64,000 bases of DNA from Amphiura filiformis (GCF_039555335.1 NC_092637.1:42424990-42488989), one strand, 5' to 3'; positions 10,935 to 21,959 are shown, numbered from the stretch's first letter. Numbers and translations are program-made. The notes: generated by a model from the letters alone, not told the origin.

Positions 10935-11535
10935 ACAACACTTTCTCAAATTGAATGACCAGCTTTAACCTTAGACGTCTGTTGCTTCCTGTTGGTAGCT
11001 GACGTAGTAACTGGTCATAGATGTGCGGAAAGATGTAGTTTCCACAATCTCTTGAGAGTACAGATATTAGCCTGCCCCCTCTTTCTTATCCAAATGGATT
11101 CCTTTATGTGCCTTCTTTTTCAATGTCTCTTATTTTGGCTTCGTCCCATCTGATCACGTTATTGTCTTCGGAAACATGATCCGTAAGAGCAGATTTCCTG
11201 GGGGCGCTTTCTACAGATGCTTTTGTTTGTGCCCTGGTGTAGGGTTTTTCCGAAGCTACATCTCATTCAGATTTGTGCTCTTTCATTCTCGAGTCTTGAA
11301 GTTTCACCGATGTAAGATTTTGGGCAACCTAAACATGGAATTTCATAAACACAGTCCGCTGTAGTTTTAACGTCCCATTTATCTTTGGGGCAAACTAGAT
11401 GGTTTCTGAGCCTTTGATGTGGCTTGAAATTTGCTTGGTAACTACTTCCTTCCGCACATCTATGACCAGTTACTAACAGCGCCACCTACGTCAGCTACCA
11501 AGAGGAAGAAACAGACGTCTAAGGTCAAAGCTGGT
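10935..11535 (-). mobile_element. Penelope-like element fragment with GIY-YIG motif
   Basis: On the minus strand CVYEIPCLGCPKSYIGETSR is the GIY-YIG endonuclease signature of Penelope-like elements. Further on, DHVSEDNNVIRWDEAKIRDIE is the family's C-terminal 'NHVIDWDxAKVID' segment. Inverted copies of TGACCAGCTTTGACCTTAGA-type sequence flank the fragment, fitting a Penelope terminal repeat. A homologous fragment lies at 43206-43736 on the plus strand. Decayed. Confidence 0.75.
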
Positions 11536-12306
11536 CATTCAATTTGAGAAAGTACAAAACCACGTTTAGGCATCTATGCGTCTATTCCACGGTATTTGAA
11601 AAGGTCATGATGCAGTAATGTCTACAGTAGAAATCACCACGACCTTTGCGGGACTTAAACACCATTAAAAGCTATTAAACCAAGATAACATTAATTGAAA
11701 ACAGCTCAACTATGTAAAATTAGATCTTCTCTGGTTAAATCCACACTACACATGTTTCTGTTTTACCTGTGCTGGTATTATAGTTTCAGTTGGGTGAACG
11801 ATTATAAAGCAAACGCAAGGTAACAATACTGTGTGGGCCTTTGTTTACGAAATGAGACAATAGTGCATATTGTTAAAAGCATTCTTGAAAATGCGAAAAA
11901 ATAATGGTTGTAGACTTAACACGGTTTGGAAATAATTTGTTCATAATTTTAGGTGTTATCTGTCGTTTACATATCCTTACTAAAACACCAAAGTGCGAAT
12001 ATTTCCAAACAGCTAAATTAGCTAAAAATTTAGGACATGTTACAAAACTATATTTTCTAGAATTTCAGAGAGTACTTTAAATATTGGCCGGTTATTTTCC
12101 ACACAGTGACGTTAACTAGGCAATGCCAATATACTTATAACATACACCGTTTGTAGAGGTCACGCGTCAGTGGTGAGACTGTGTATCATGTATAGGAAAA
12201 TGGACAGTAACTGCAGTATGTACAAAACCGGAGAGATTTGTGGAATGAACTTCACTGGTTTAACCAATTGTAAGGTTTTCCTTACTTTTCCCTCCAAAAT
12301 ACTTAC

Positions 12307-12408
12307 TTATAGGAAAATCTTCAATAAAGTCGGCTAATGTAGGTGGAGATTGTGTCATGTTTGTACAATTACAGGAGTATATCCCAGGATACATATAACC
12401 TGCATAAC
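12307..12408 (-). pseudogene. Inverted orphan copy of the Cys exon
   Basis: Has acceptor GCTTGCAG, 102 nt open in phase 1/1 and donor GTAAGT. Translation YAGYMYPGIYSCNCTN parallels the exons at 16614 and 41718. It lies on the wrong strand inside gene 1's intron, so it is unlikely to be used by that gene. Confidence 0.7.
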
Positions 12409-12506
12409 CTGCAAGCATAAAATATACGGAATTTTGATATCAGTATAACAAATTTGGTTCTGAAGCACTTTTTGAGAGCTTTGGTCTTTCTCCGACAGGA
12501 AGACGG

Positions 12507-12706
12507 ACCCTGGGTTAAACGGTGAGTGCGCTATTCTCAAAATGTCTGCCAAACTGCCATGGTGGCATTTTAATAGCAATTTGAACTTTTGACGTCATTG
12601 TTAGATTATTCTATTTTATCTTATTTGCAAATGCGGTGTAATGTAAGGGGGAAATATTTCGGTTGTGATCCCAGGGCCTAAGACAATAGAGGCGACTTCA
12701 TATCGC
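12507..12706. repeat. Direct repeat right of an inverted block
   Basis: Second copy of the 10733-10925 segment. After it, collinearity with gene 2 intron resumes (CTG.TCTG.TGATAAGCATGG). Confidence 0.85.
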
Positions 12707-12880
12707 TGCTCTGGTGATAAGCATGGTTATGCAAACCGAGGGTAGTCCTTTCATACTGAGTTGGTGTTTGGGTACACGTTTTGCTTCCGCTTAACATTTC
12801 TTTTGTTACACGTTTCGCCATTTGCCATGCATTTACACGTACCTTGTTCTTTTTAGTACTAATGTTTTATGTTTCACCTA

Positions 12881-13074
12881 TTGACCTTTTCGGTAAATCC
12901 CATAAGCCTTTGCGAGTACACCTAAGAACTCGTCATTCTGCGTCACGCCGCTCTGCGCCAATGCGCACATCGTTTATCGAACGTCGTTACTGCGCATTGC
13001 AAGTCGGCGTGACGTAAAATGACGAGTTCTCAGGTGTACTCGCAAAGGCTTATGGGATTTACCGAAAAGGTCAA
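12881..13074. mobile_element. 194-bp palindromic MITE
   Basis: Long arms begin TTGACCTTTTCGGTAAATCC and end in the complement, with almost no unique centre. The gene 2 copy (about 39800) has the uninterrupted site CTATTCA, showing an insertion with an AT duplication if the ends are read as TGACC...GGTCA. Confidence 0.85.
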
Positions 13075-13369
13075 TTCAGTAACACAATATCAAAATAACT
13101 ACCAACATTCTGGGCCAACATTCTCTAAATGTCATGCTCCCCTTGGCTCCCCGGCAACATTAATGCCGAGCATTATGTTTGCCTAGGAAGTCGTAGAAAC
13201 ATGCCATTTTTACTGGTTTGGGGAACAAATGAAAGAAAGTCAAATAACCATTTATTCGAAATACCTACTTCAATATTACTTAAACTTTTTGTGTAAATAA
13301 AAAACTCAATGGGCTTCGCCAAAGCCCTTAACCTCAAAGGTGTAAAATATCCGATGTTGACTTGAAGAG

Positions 13370-13614
13370 CTGAGCGCAAGAAGACCGTATGTCCACTTGG
13401 CCCCTCAACGTGTATACACTAAAGTTTTGTATAGTTTCGTATAGTTTGGTAATGTTTTGTACATGTTCAGGGGCCAAAATAAATCTTTCACAACCTTTCA
13501 TGATGTTTTCACCCTGGAACATGTATTAAACATTATAAATCCTAAGAAACTAAACGTAACGTTAGTGCATACATGTTGAGGGGCCAAGTGGACTTACGGT
13601 CTTCTTGCGCTCAG
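13370..13614. mobile_element. 245-bp foldback MITE beside a splice acceptor
   Basis: Arms of about 50 bp start CTGAGCGCAAGAAGACCGTA and end in the complement, enclosing ATGTTCAGGGGCC. Gene 2 lacks it at the same place (40031-40045). It ends about 30 bp before the acceptor of the mucin exon at 13646. Confidence 0.8.
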
Positions 13615-13645
13615 GTCTTCACTTATATCTTTTTCTCGTTTACAG

Positions 13646-13990
13646 GTGCTCCAACTACCCAACCCGTATTAACAACCGAAGATAATGGAACCCAACCAAC
13701 ATCTACTACTTCACTCAGTCTAACTAATTCAACAACACATCATGAATATGCCACTACTGTCAGTTCTGATGAATCAACTACAGGAGAAGAGACAACACAG
13801 CATGAGTATACCACTACTGTCAGTTCTGATGAATCAACTACAGGAGAAGAGACAACACAGCATGAGTATACCACTACTTTCAGTTCTGATGAATTAACTA
13901 CAGGAGAAGGGACAACCCTGCCTGAATCCACCAGTACTGAATCTACAACTGTGAAAGTGTCATCAACTGTTCCATACACAACCTTAACAT
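13646..13990 (+). CDS. Mucin/FN3 gene 1, exon 2: Thr/Ser-rich repeats
   Basis: 115 codons, phase 1 to phase 1, with acceptor TTTACAG and donor T|GTAAGA. After GAPTTQPVLTTEDNGTQPTS it has imperfect ~20-residue repeats of the form YTTTVSSDESTTGEETTQHE. Almost half of residues are Thr or Ser, as in mucin domains that carry O-glycans. The gene 2 counterpart (40063-40548) has more repeats, so the number varies between paralogues. Confidence 0.82.
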
Positions 13991-14339
13991 GTAAGAAAGT
14001 AATATAATTGATTAGAAGTGTAACCATGGTAACGGTACTGTTTGAATTGAGGCTGAATTACATGTTAAATAACAAGGGTATAAAACATACACATTATGAA
14101 TATATTAATTAGACATTGAGAATAACAATTATTCAGCACTACGGAAGTTACATTTTAATACTTCATTACACGCTAGGTTATATACCACTAATTATGTATT
14201 ACACGGGTTTCAATGGGAAAGTGGCTAATTTCGGGTGGAATTTTCTCATATTCAGAACTCTCACAGTTAAATTGCACTAATATCAGGTGAAACTATATGA
14301 TTTAGATGCCAAATTATTAAAACACTCAACATAGGTTGA

Positions 14340-14600
14340 CCTTCTTTTAACGCACTGAACCGTAAACACCTTAAAATGGCAGTGCGCTCTCGAAGCTGAA
14401 AGTTACAATATGGTAGGGCGAATATTTTACTAAAAACCGAAGCCGTGCGTGTGAATTTTGGTACTATTACAACAAATATGTCATATAATGAGAGAAAATG
14501 TACAATTTTGAAGCATCAAACCCTAAAAAGTACTTTTTTTGACTATATAACTTGAACAATTTCAGCGATTTTAATGCAGTCTTTTTAGATGCCATGCAAA
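14340..14600. repeat. Dispersed repeat (copies at 40860 and inverted at 60800)
   Basis: Contains AAAATGGCAGTGCGC, GAAAGTTACAATATG and TCATATAATGAGAGAAAAT in order. The gene 2 copy is collinear. An inverted, diverged copy lies at about 60835-61020 in the HYR gene. Confidence 0.65.
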
Positions 14601-14679
14601 CAAATAGTTACTCGTCGTATTTCCATGTATCGCCCAGGCCTATTAGTGGTATTAAACCTATAGGGATATTATCGAACAA

Positions 14680-14800
14680 CCAGCCTGCATAGGCACGGGA
14701 AATGATATACGTTATACGCTGTCGGTTTTCACAGCCGGTCCCCGTGTGAGTGGTCGAGTTTTCGTCAGTTGTGTCTCTGACTTCATGAGGACTGCAGAAA
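14680..14800 (-). repeat. Arm with hammerhead-like core motif (left)
   Basis: Reads on the minus strand as a CTCATGA ... CTGACGAAAACTC unit followed by CGACCACTCACACGGGGACC. The oppositely oriented partner is at 15935-16012. Gene 2 has the pair at 41240-41330 and 41395-41505. Together they form the arms of a foldback element split here by the LINE. Confidence 0.6.
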
Positions 14801-14821
14801 GACAAAATAAAATACCTTAAT

Positions 14822-15862
14822 TTTTTTTTTTTTATCTTTTATTTTATTTGCTTCGTTGATTTCATCACATTATATATTTACATAACTCATTTGTTCTCAC
14901 TTAACTAATTTCTGACTTTGCTAATTTCTACAATTTTTACTACATAAGCTTTCTGATTCTTAATTCAGAATGTAATAGACTGATCAAATCGGGATATTTC
15001 CCGTAACGATATTTACTAATTGACAGTTTACTAACACTTATTATTTTATTGATTGTAGTATTACATTTTCCTGCATGATAGTAACCAAAGATAACATCTG
15101 CTTGTGTGGTTTTAATTTTAACATTGTAGTGTTGCAAAATTATTTTGTCCACTTCGCTCCATATCTTTTTATTTTTTTTGCAACAAAAAAAAAAGTGTTC
15201 AATATAATCTACTTCGTTACAAATTTCACATACATTACTTTGTTCTTTTCCTATTTTGTTAAGAAAGACTTTTGTTGCATAAATATTACTGGTTATTTTC
15301 CAATTCAATGTCATTAGCCTAGGTTCTTTTGTTGCCAGAATATTTTTCCAAATTTTGCTCCAATTGAATTTCATATTTTTGAATTTATTTTCCCAAAAGG
15401 TTTGACATATTGGTTTAGTCGAAATCTTTGATAACATAGCTTTCCTATATAATTGTGTGGTGCAATTCATTAATGCAACAAAAGTTTTTCCATCATAAAA
15501 GTATATGTCCTTGTTAATAGCATTCTGCTGTTTATTTTGTATGTCTTTAAAATTGCTTGTTTTAGAGCTAAATATTGTATACAAACACTGGCTGGCTGTG
15601 GAAACCTACTTTTGATTTCGTCTAGTGAATGAAAGACACCGTTTTGATCATACAAGTCTGAAATACATATTATACCTCTTTTAGCCCATTCCTTGTAATA
15701 AAAAGTCTTACCTCTGCTAATTATACAAATATTGTTCCAAATAACTTCATCCCCCCAGTTTTGCACTTGGTTTTTGTCTTGAGTACTTTTTGTTGACAAC
15801 CATACCTTGATTAGATTTCGGTAAAACATGGGCATCTCATTTATTATATATCTTACAACTGC
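14822..15862 (-). mobile_element. 5'-truncated LINE (L1/Tx1-like) with target-site duplication
   Basis: Minus-strand frames give the ORF2 C-terminus, with a Cys-His cluster CEICNEVDYIEHFFFCC typical of L1/Tx1-type elements. A poly-T run (poly-A tail) is at the left end. The flanks carry a perfect 15-bp duplication, ATAAAATACCTTAAT, at 14807-14821 and 15863-15877. Gene 2 has the site unfilled. The element is about 1.04 kb and keeps only the 3' end. Its frame is broken once, where two long overlapping frames meet. Confidence 0.88.
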
Positions 15863-15934
15863 ATAAAATACCTTAATGCTTTTCAACTTTTCTCCGGTCC
15901 TGATGAAGTCAAGACATACCACTTGCGTTTGAGC

Positions 15935-16012
15935 TTTTCTTCAGTTCTGATGAAGTCAGAGACACATGTGACGAAAGCTCGACCACTCACACGGGGACCG
16001 GTTGTACCGGAT
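15935..16012 (+). repeat. Arm with hammerhead-like core motif (right)
   Basis: Reads GAGCTTTTCTTCAGTTCTGA then TGAAGTC, ACACATGTGACGAAAGCTC and CGACCACTCACACGGGGACC. A related half unit is just upstream (15888-15920). See the finding on hammerhead-like cores. Confidence 0.55.
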
Positions 16013-16613
16013 ATCTAAATGGATTCCCTGGAAGGGGAAGAAGATCTTTTGTTCTTATGGTGATGGAAGCCATATAGGAAGCCTAAGAGTCGGCCTAATC
16101 TGTCCACACTACCACTGTTGAAGATTTTGGAAATGTCTTTCACAGGGGGAGTATGAATTTCAAAAGGAATTAGCATATTAACCAACTCAACAAAATTCAA
16201 CCTCCCACTCTGACAGATTTAGATTGAATTCTTGTCAGAAGATGAAACAAATTCAAATAGAGCTGCATATTGTCCATTTTGAAGTTCATTTTCCCCTTTC
16301 CACAGGGGTAGTGGGGAATTCAAATGGAATAGCCCAATGATCCGTCTTCCTGTCGGAGAAAGACCAAAGCTCTCAAAAAGTGCTTCAGAATCAGATGAAG
16401 AAAGTCCTGGCCGGGACAATCTTAAGCCCTTTGAATAATAAATTTTAGGTTTAATTTCAAACTTATCTTGGACATCTGATCACAGCAATATTCTGCTTTT
16501 TTGTTAAATTGATTTTGTGAGTTGATCCACGTATCAGAATATGGGTTTTACAAGTTATGGCTGACCCACTTTGTTATACTGATATCAAAATTCCGTATGT
16601 TTTATGCTTGCAG

Positions 16614-16718
16614 GTTATGCCGGGTATATATATCCTGGGATATACTCCTGTAATTGTGCAAACATGACAAAATCTCCACCTACATTAGTCGACTTCAATA
16701 TTACAGATTTTCCTGACA
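16614..16718 (+). CDS. Mucin/FN3 gene 1, exon 3: short Cys exon
   Basis: 35 codons between TTTATGCTTGCAG and GTAAGT, phase 1/1. Reads YAGYIYPGIYSCNCANMTKS then PPTLVDFNITDFPD. It has two Cys and two N-glycosylation sequons (NMT, NIT). Paralogues are at 41718-41825 and, inverted, at 12408-12307. Domain type not recognised. Confidence 0.72.
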
Positions 16719-17504
16719 GTAAGTATTTTGGAGGGAAAAGTAAAGAAAACCTTACCAATTTGTTAAACCAGTAAAGCTCGTTCCCCAAATCACTTCAATG
16801 TTTTGTACCTAACCAAATACCGTATAATTACAAGCATTGACTCCTCTAAATGGGTTAGGGTTTTTTTTGTGACGAAAGAGACGAAATGCAGACACAAAAA
16901 CATTACAATAGAATGGTCTGACAATAATACATTTTTGTACGACCTTCTCCACATTGGTGTTGTCTATTGTGCTAATTACATTTTAGTTTCATACAGTAAT
17001 ATATATAGTTGCTCACACTCCAAACAATGTTTTTGAGTTTTGAGGAAGGTGTCTGCCTTTCGTCTCTTTTGTCAAAAACTCTAATTTAGAGGCATATTAT
17101 GCTTGTAGATGGTATCATCTTATTCATCTTGCTTTCGTGCACTGCGGGGTCATTATAATTGGAACGCCAGGTATAATTAAAATATCTTGTTATGCTTCAT
17201 GTCAATGTTTGAGTTACTGTTGCTTTTGAGCAATCTCAATCTTAAAAGATTGAGCTTTGATGCTGGCGACTACGTATATTTATTTTCGCTTTTCTGATGA
17301 AGCAACGGATAAGACATGACAAGCGTAAAAAACATTTAAGTAGTGAGTATATCTCGATACTTGCATATCAGGTTGGTTTGTTGTCTATTGTTAATTTGTT
17401 CGCATGTTGCCTGTTTTGTTCTTAATCTAACCTTCAGAATGAAATTATTAATATCGATCAAGTTTCAAATCAATAGTCTACCCTGTATTGGTTTTTATCG
17501 ACAG

Positions 17505-17579
17505 ACAATGGATCAACAACAGAAACTCTGCCCACTATGGCACAGCTTACAACTCTAACCAGTTCTGCTGATTCACCCG
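17505..17579 (+). CDS. Mucin/FN3 gene 1, exon 4: 75-nt linker
   Basis: 25 codons, phase 1/1, reading NGSTTETLPTMAQLTTLTSS then ADSP. Near-copies are at 18771-18845, 43852-43920 and 44511-44579. Each has the acceptor TTATCGACAG and donor GTATGT, showing repeated duplication of a [short exon + long mucin exon] module. Confidence 0.7.
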
Positions 17580-17835
17580 GTATGTAGTATAATTAATGCT
17601 GTTTCTTCAATCATTGTCTTTCACCAGAAATATGCAGGAATTATACATCAGAAAAAAATAGGAATTTTACATCAGAAAAAAATACTTGCATATCTTTAAT
17701 GGCTCTTGTTGTCATACCGCATTTATGTTCTTTCCATAACCTAGAAGATATCATTGTAAGTTCTAAATGTTCAAAATAGCATTGTTTATATGTAATTATC
17801 AACATTCTAAAAGAGTATCTACTTTGTATATACAG

Positions 17836-18438
17836 TCATTGGGTCAACAACAGAAACACTGTATACCACTCTGCCACGACTTACTACTCCTATCACTACT
17901 GTTGAATCAACTACAGCAGAGGATGTAACCCAGCCAAAATCTACCAATTCTGTCAGTACTGCTGAATTAACTACAGGAGGAGAGGTAACCCACCCTGAAT
18001 CTACCACTCCTATTAGTCCTGTAAAAGCGACTACAGGGATAGAGGTAACGCTGCCTGAATTCACTACTCCTCTCAGTCCTCTCAGTCCTGCTGAATCAAC
18101 TACAGGAGAAGATGTAACGCAGCCTGAATCCACCACTCCTCTCAGACCTGATGAATCAACTACAAGAGTAGATATCGATGTAACCCAGCCTGAATCCACC
18201 ACTCCTGTTAGTCCTGCGGAATCAACTACAGGAGAAGGGGTAACGCAGGCAGAATCTTCTACTCCTTCCAGTCCTGTGGAAGCAACTACAGGAGAAGAGG
18301 TACCCCAGCCTGAATCTACCACTCCTCTCAGTCCTGCTGAATCAACCAAGATTCAATCTATCACTGCTGCCAGTGCAACTGCCTCAACTTCACAAGAGGA
18401 AGTGACTAATGACGTAACTTCTACATCAGGAACGCAAG
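17836..18438 (+). CDS. Mucin/FN3 gene 1, exon 5: mucin repeat exon
   Basis: 201 codons, phase 1/1, open throughout, acceptor TATATACAG and donor G|GTATAA. Opens IGSTTETLYTTLPRLTTPIT and runs about eight ~20-residue repeats of form EVTQPESTTPLSPAESTTGE. It closes with an Ala/Thr-rich stretch (ASATASTSQEEVTNDVTSTS). The long open frame on the opposite strand is only a reflection of the repeat. Confidence 0.8.
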
Positions 18439-18770
18439 GTATAAGTAAGACCTTGTTACTCATTATGTCAATTTTTGAGCAACTATTGCTTTAATAAGAC
18501 TGGTAGAGATTTGATGCTGGCGACTTCTGATCGATAATCGCTTTTCTGATCAAACAAAGGATAAGACATGAAAAGCGAATTATGTAGTGAGTATTCATAG
18601 AAACCTGTACTTGCATATCTTGTTGATATTGTCTATTGATACTTTGTTCGCATGTTGCCGTTTTGTTTTTAATCTAACCTTCACAAAATCTTCAGAATTA
18701 TGATCTGAAATAAGTAACATTGATCAAGTTTTAAATCAATAGCATACCTTGTATTGCTGTTTATCGACAG

Positions 18771-18845
18771 CCAGTGGGTCACCAACAGAAACTCTGACCA
18801 CTATGGCACAGCTTACAACTCTTACCAATCCTGCGGTTTCACCTA
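18771..18845 (+). CDS. Mucin/FN3 gene 1, exon 6: 75-nt linker, second copy
   Basis: Duplicate of exon 4, phase 1/1: SGSPTETLTTMAQLTTLTNP then AVSP. The flanking introns are also near-copies of those around exon 4, marking a tandem duplication of about 1.25 kb. Confidence 0.7.
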
Positions 18846-19080
18846 GTATGTAGCACAACTAATGCTGCTGTTTCTTCAGTCATTTTCTTTAACCAGAAAT
18901 ATGTAGGAAGTATACCTTAGAAAAAGTACTTGCATAGCTTGAATGGCTCTTGTTGTCATACCACTTTGATATTATTTCAATAACCTGGAAGAAATCCTTG
19001 TCGTACGTTCTAAAATGTTCAAAATAACATTCTTATGTAATTATCAACATTCAAATATAATATCTACTTTGTATATACAG

Positions 19081-19620
19081 TCATTGGGTCAACAACAGAA
19101 TCACTGACCACTCTGCCACGACTTACTACTCCTATCAGTCCTGTTGCATCAACTACTGGAGAAGAGGTAACCCAGCCAAAATCTACAAATTCTGTCAGTA
19201 CTGCTGAGTCAACTACAGGAGAAGAGAAACCTCAACCTGAATCTACCAGTCATGCCAGTCATACTGAATTAACTAGTCCGGCAGAATCAACTACAGGAGA
19301 AGAGGTGCCCCAGCCTGAATCCACCATTCCTGATAGTCCGGCAGAATCAACTACAGGAGAAGAAGTAACGCAGACTGAATCTACCACTCCTATTAGTCCT
19401 GCTGAATCAACAGGAGAAGAGGTAACACAGCCTGAATCCACCACTCCTATTAGTCCTGCAGAATCTACTACAGGAGAAGAAGTAACGCAGACAGAATTTA
19501 CCACTTCCCCCAGTCCTGCTGAATCAACCAGGCCTGAATATATCACTACTGCCAGTGTAACTGCACCAACTTCACAAGAAGGCACGACTGATGAATTAAC
19601 TTCTGCATCAGCAACGCCAG
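19081..19620 (+). CDS. Mucin/FN3 gene 1, exon 7: mucin repeat exon, second copy
   Basis: 180 codons, phase 1/1, again opening IGSTTES and ending ASATPG at G|GTATAA. It holds seven or so EEVTQPESTTPISPAESTTG-type repeats, then a Thr/Ala tail. Same module as exon 5 and as 45643-47499, with different repeat numbers. Confidence 0.8.
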
Positions 19621-19759
19621 GTATAACTATCAAGACCTGTTATTCTTTATGTCATTTTCTATCTATATTATATGTATCATCTGGAAATGCGACTCCTGTG
19701 ATCAGGGTTTTTACAGTGTGTAGGTATTAGTCATTGGGGTTGGGGCATAGGATGGTGTG

Positions 19760-20581
19760 GGTTGCGTGTGTTTAATATAATTTTTTCGTGATATTTTAAA
19801 ACTTGTCCAATATAACCCGAGGTGTACATTTATGCATTCCAGTAATGTAATCTGAGGGTCTCACCAACATGACCAGTTTCTCTCATTCCTTAATGCCCAT
19901 TGTCGTTTAGCAATCACGGGTGACAGAAAATCACTATTAAAAATAGTGGTCAAATACCTGTAGCGATTGTAAACGCTGGTAGTGTATAGGTGCTGTTAGT
20001 CGTGTCTAGCATTTGTTGCTAAAACTGGTAGCGATTTTCGCTTTCCCGATCAAGCGACGGTGTAGACACAAAAAGCCTCAAAATATATAATAAGCCCAAA
20101 ATACCACAGAAACATGTACATACACAAAGTCATACTGTAACAAGGTCAGTTCTTGGACGTCCGCTCCGTGGGTTGCGTGTGTTTAATATAATTTTTCGTG
20201 ATATTTTAAAACTTGTCCAATATAACCCGAGGTGTACATTTATGCATTCCAGTAATGTAATCTGAGGGTCTCACCAACATGACCAGTTTCTCTCATTCCT
20301 TAATGCCCATTGTCGTTTAGCAATCACGGGTGACAGAAAATCACTATTAAAAATAGTGGTCAAATACCTGTAGCGATTGTAAACGCTGGTAGTGTATAGG
20401 TGCTGTTAGTCGTGTCTAGCATTTGTTGCTAAAAACTGGTAGCGATTTTCGCTTTCCCGATCAAGCGACGGTGTAGACACAAAAAGCCTCAAAATATATA
20501 ATAAGCCCAAAATACCACAGAAACATGTACATACACAAAGTCATACTGTAACAAGGTCAGTTCTTGGACGTCCGCTCCGTG
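19760..20581. repeat. Tandem duplication, 411-bp unit x 2
   Basis: Two nearly identical units (about 19760-20170 and 20171-20581), from GGTTGCGTGTGTTTAATATA to TTCTTGGACGTCCGCTCCGT. They differ by about two indels, so this is a recent duplication in the intron before the FN3 exons. Confidence 0.92.
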
Positions 20582-21470
20582 CTTTGCATCTATTCAGCAC
20601 ACTTCCGAGGTTATGAAAGTTGTTCGTAGTAGAGCTGTGGTAGGTTTCGGCGGGACTCTTACGTTCGGGAAACGAATCCAAAATTGACGCTGCACTTCCA
20701 AAAAGCTTTCTGTTCTTAAGTATACCTCTGCCATAAAAGTACTCCGTTGTGATATGAATTGCGTTATCTTGACACCTTGCAAACCTATTTAGAAATAAGC
20801 CACGCAGTCACAAAATGCACGAAGGCCTAATTAAAATTCAAGAATTACGCCAGATGAAACCGTGTAATTTTATGCTAATTATTGGTCAATGACAGGAGTG
20901 AAGTTCGAGTATACGACAAGTAAATGGGGATTAAACAATCATCACTTTTCAAAGACAAGCCAAACGTGTTTACCAAGTACATGTATGCCTAACGCATATG
21001 TATGCCTTACTCTGAGCAATTGGACACATCCCATTGAATTACGTGTAGACAAAGTCATTTTTGACCCTCGGACGTAAAATTAGCACCATTTTGTTAATTT
21101 AGCTTCTTTTGCTTTCTTTCCTTCATCACATACTTTTAGAAAGATATACATTTAGAAAGTGTTACAATATCACGAATAGCTCTTCTACAATTCGAGCAAC
21201 CACCCTCTGAAATTGGGTAAAGTTGTTTTTGGCCCACACTGTATTTATGAGAACGGTTTTTAACACAAGTAGTATCCACATACATAAATGACAGCCAGTG
21301 ACTTTCGTATCACCGGAGTTTGCCTGCTCGGGTTTGCCTGTTGCTGTTTTGTTTTTAATCAAACACCCAGAAAACCTTCAGAATTATGATTTAAAATTAT
21401 TACCCAAGGTAATAAATTCCTGGGATATGATATGAAATTATGAACTTGAGGAAGTGATAGTGATGGCGGT
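20582..21470. other. Intron/intergenic stretch, nothing recognised
   Basis: Short open frames on both strands without motif or splice support. Ends at a decayed FN3-like relic. Confidence 0.5.
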
Positions 21471-21474
21471 GTCC

Positions 21475-21600
21475 AAAACACTAACATTTAATTTGCTCTT
21501 TTATTTCTTACTCAAGTTCCGAAGTAAATCATACAAAATGTTTTACTGTCTTGGGCTTGGCCTCTTGAATTACCGGTAAATGGCTTTAACACTCAGGGGA
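21475..21600 (+). pseudogene. Decayed FN3 exon relic
   Basis: Retains the intron end TTTGCTCTTTTATTTCTTAC and the exon phrase TGGCCTC-TGAATTACCGGTA of the FN3 exons at 22121 and 52005, then breaks off. Not translatable across its length. Confidence 0.6.
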
Positions 21601-21619
21601 TGAGCATATTAAAAATCTG

Positions 21620-21940
21620 ATAATATAAACAGTGGAGTACCGTGGCTGCCCCTTCCGGGGGGCTGAAGAAAATAAAATTTTGCCGCCCCTTCCTCAACAG
21701 CCCGAAAAGGTTGACCCAATTTTTTTTCGGTGGTTTGAAAAGTGAAGAGCCAAAAAAATAAAGGTTTTTAGGCGCTAGCGCACTAAAAGCAATGTTTTTT
21801 GACAGTTTTACCAATTCATTTTGCCGCCCTTATTTTTGCCGCCCCTTCTTCTTCCGCCGCCCCTTCGTTTTTGCCGCCCCCTACTTTGACCCCGGGGCTG
21901 GCGCCCCCAAAGCCCCCCCAAAAAAAAATACGCGCATGAT
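21620..21940. repeat. CCGCCCC-rich unclassified repeat
   Basis: Contains several TTTGCCGCCCCTTC units and a C-run, clearly different in composition from its surroundings. It ends TACGCGCATGAT, a phrase also found near 28107. Probably part of a transposable element inserted between the FN3 relic and the next FN3 exon. Confidence 0.45.
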
Positions 21941-21959
21941 AAAGGGACGTCAAATTTAG

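Larger units (their letters stand above)
10926..12506 (-). repeat. Inverted duplicate of a Cys-exon/Penelope block
   Basis: Reverse complement matches about 41690-43740 of the gene 2 region. Read on the minus strand it contains the Cys exon with splice sites, then the shared ~210-bp repeat, then a Penelope fragment. A short part beside the exon (about 12440-12490) matches 16340-16400 instead, so the source was a gene-1-like copy. Confidence 0.8.
8336..17579 (+). repeat. Segmental duplication, copy 1 (mucin/FN3 gene 1 front half)
   Basis: From about 8336 this follows, block by block, the sequence from about 36397 to 43920: upstream region, AT-rich microsatellites, promoter, signal exon, 42-bp minisatellite, mucin exon, downstream intron and Cys exon. 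Copy 1 carries extra insertions (inverted block 10926-12506, foldbacks at 12881 and 13370, LINE at 14822) that copy 2 lacks. Copy 2 has others. Confidence 0.85.

Noticed and set aside
13740-14027. Minus-strand Val/Ser frame opposite mucin exon 2
   Set aside because: Reflection of the plus-strand repeat.
16015-16419. Two short minus-strand frames (61 and 66 codons) in the copy-1 intron
   Set aside because: No splice support or recognised family. The segment is absent from gene 2 and looks like a short diverged internal repeat.
17819-18349. Minus-strand frame of 176 codons opposite exon 5
   Set aside because: Antisense reflection of the mucin repeat, as above.
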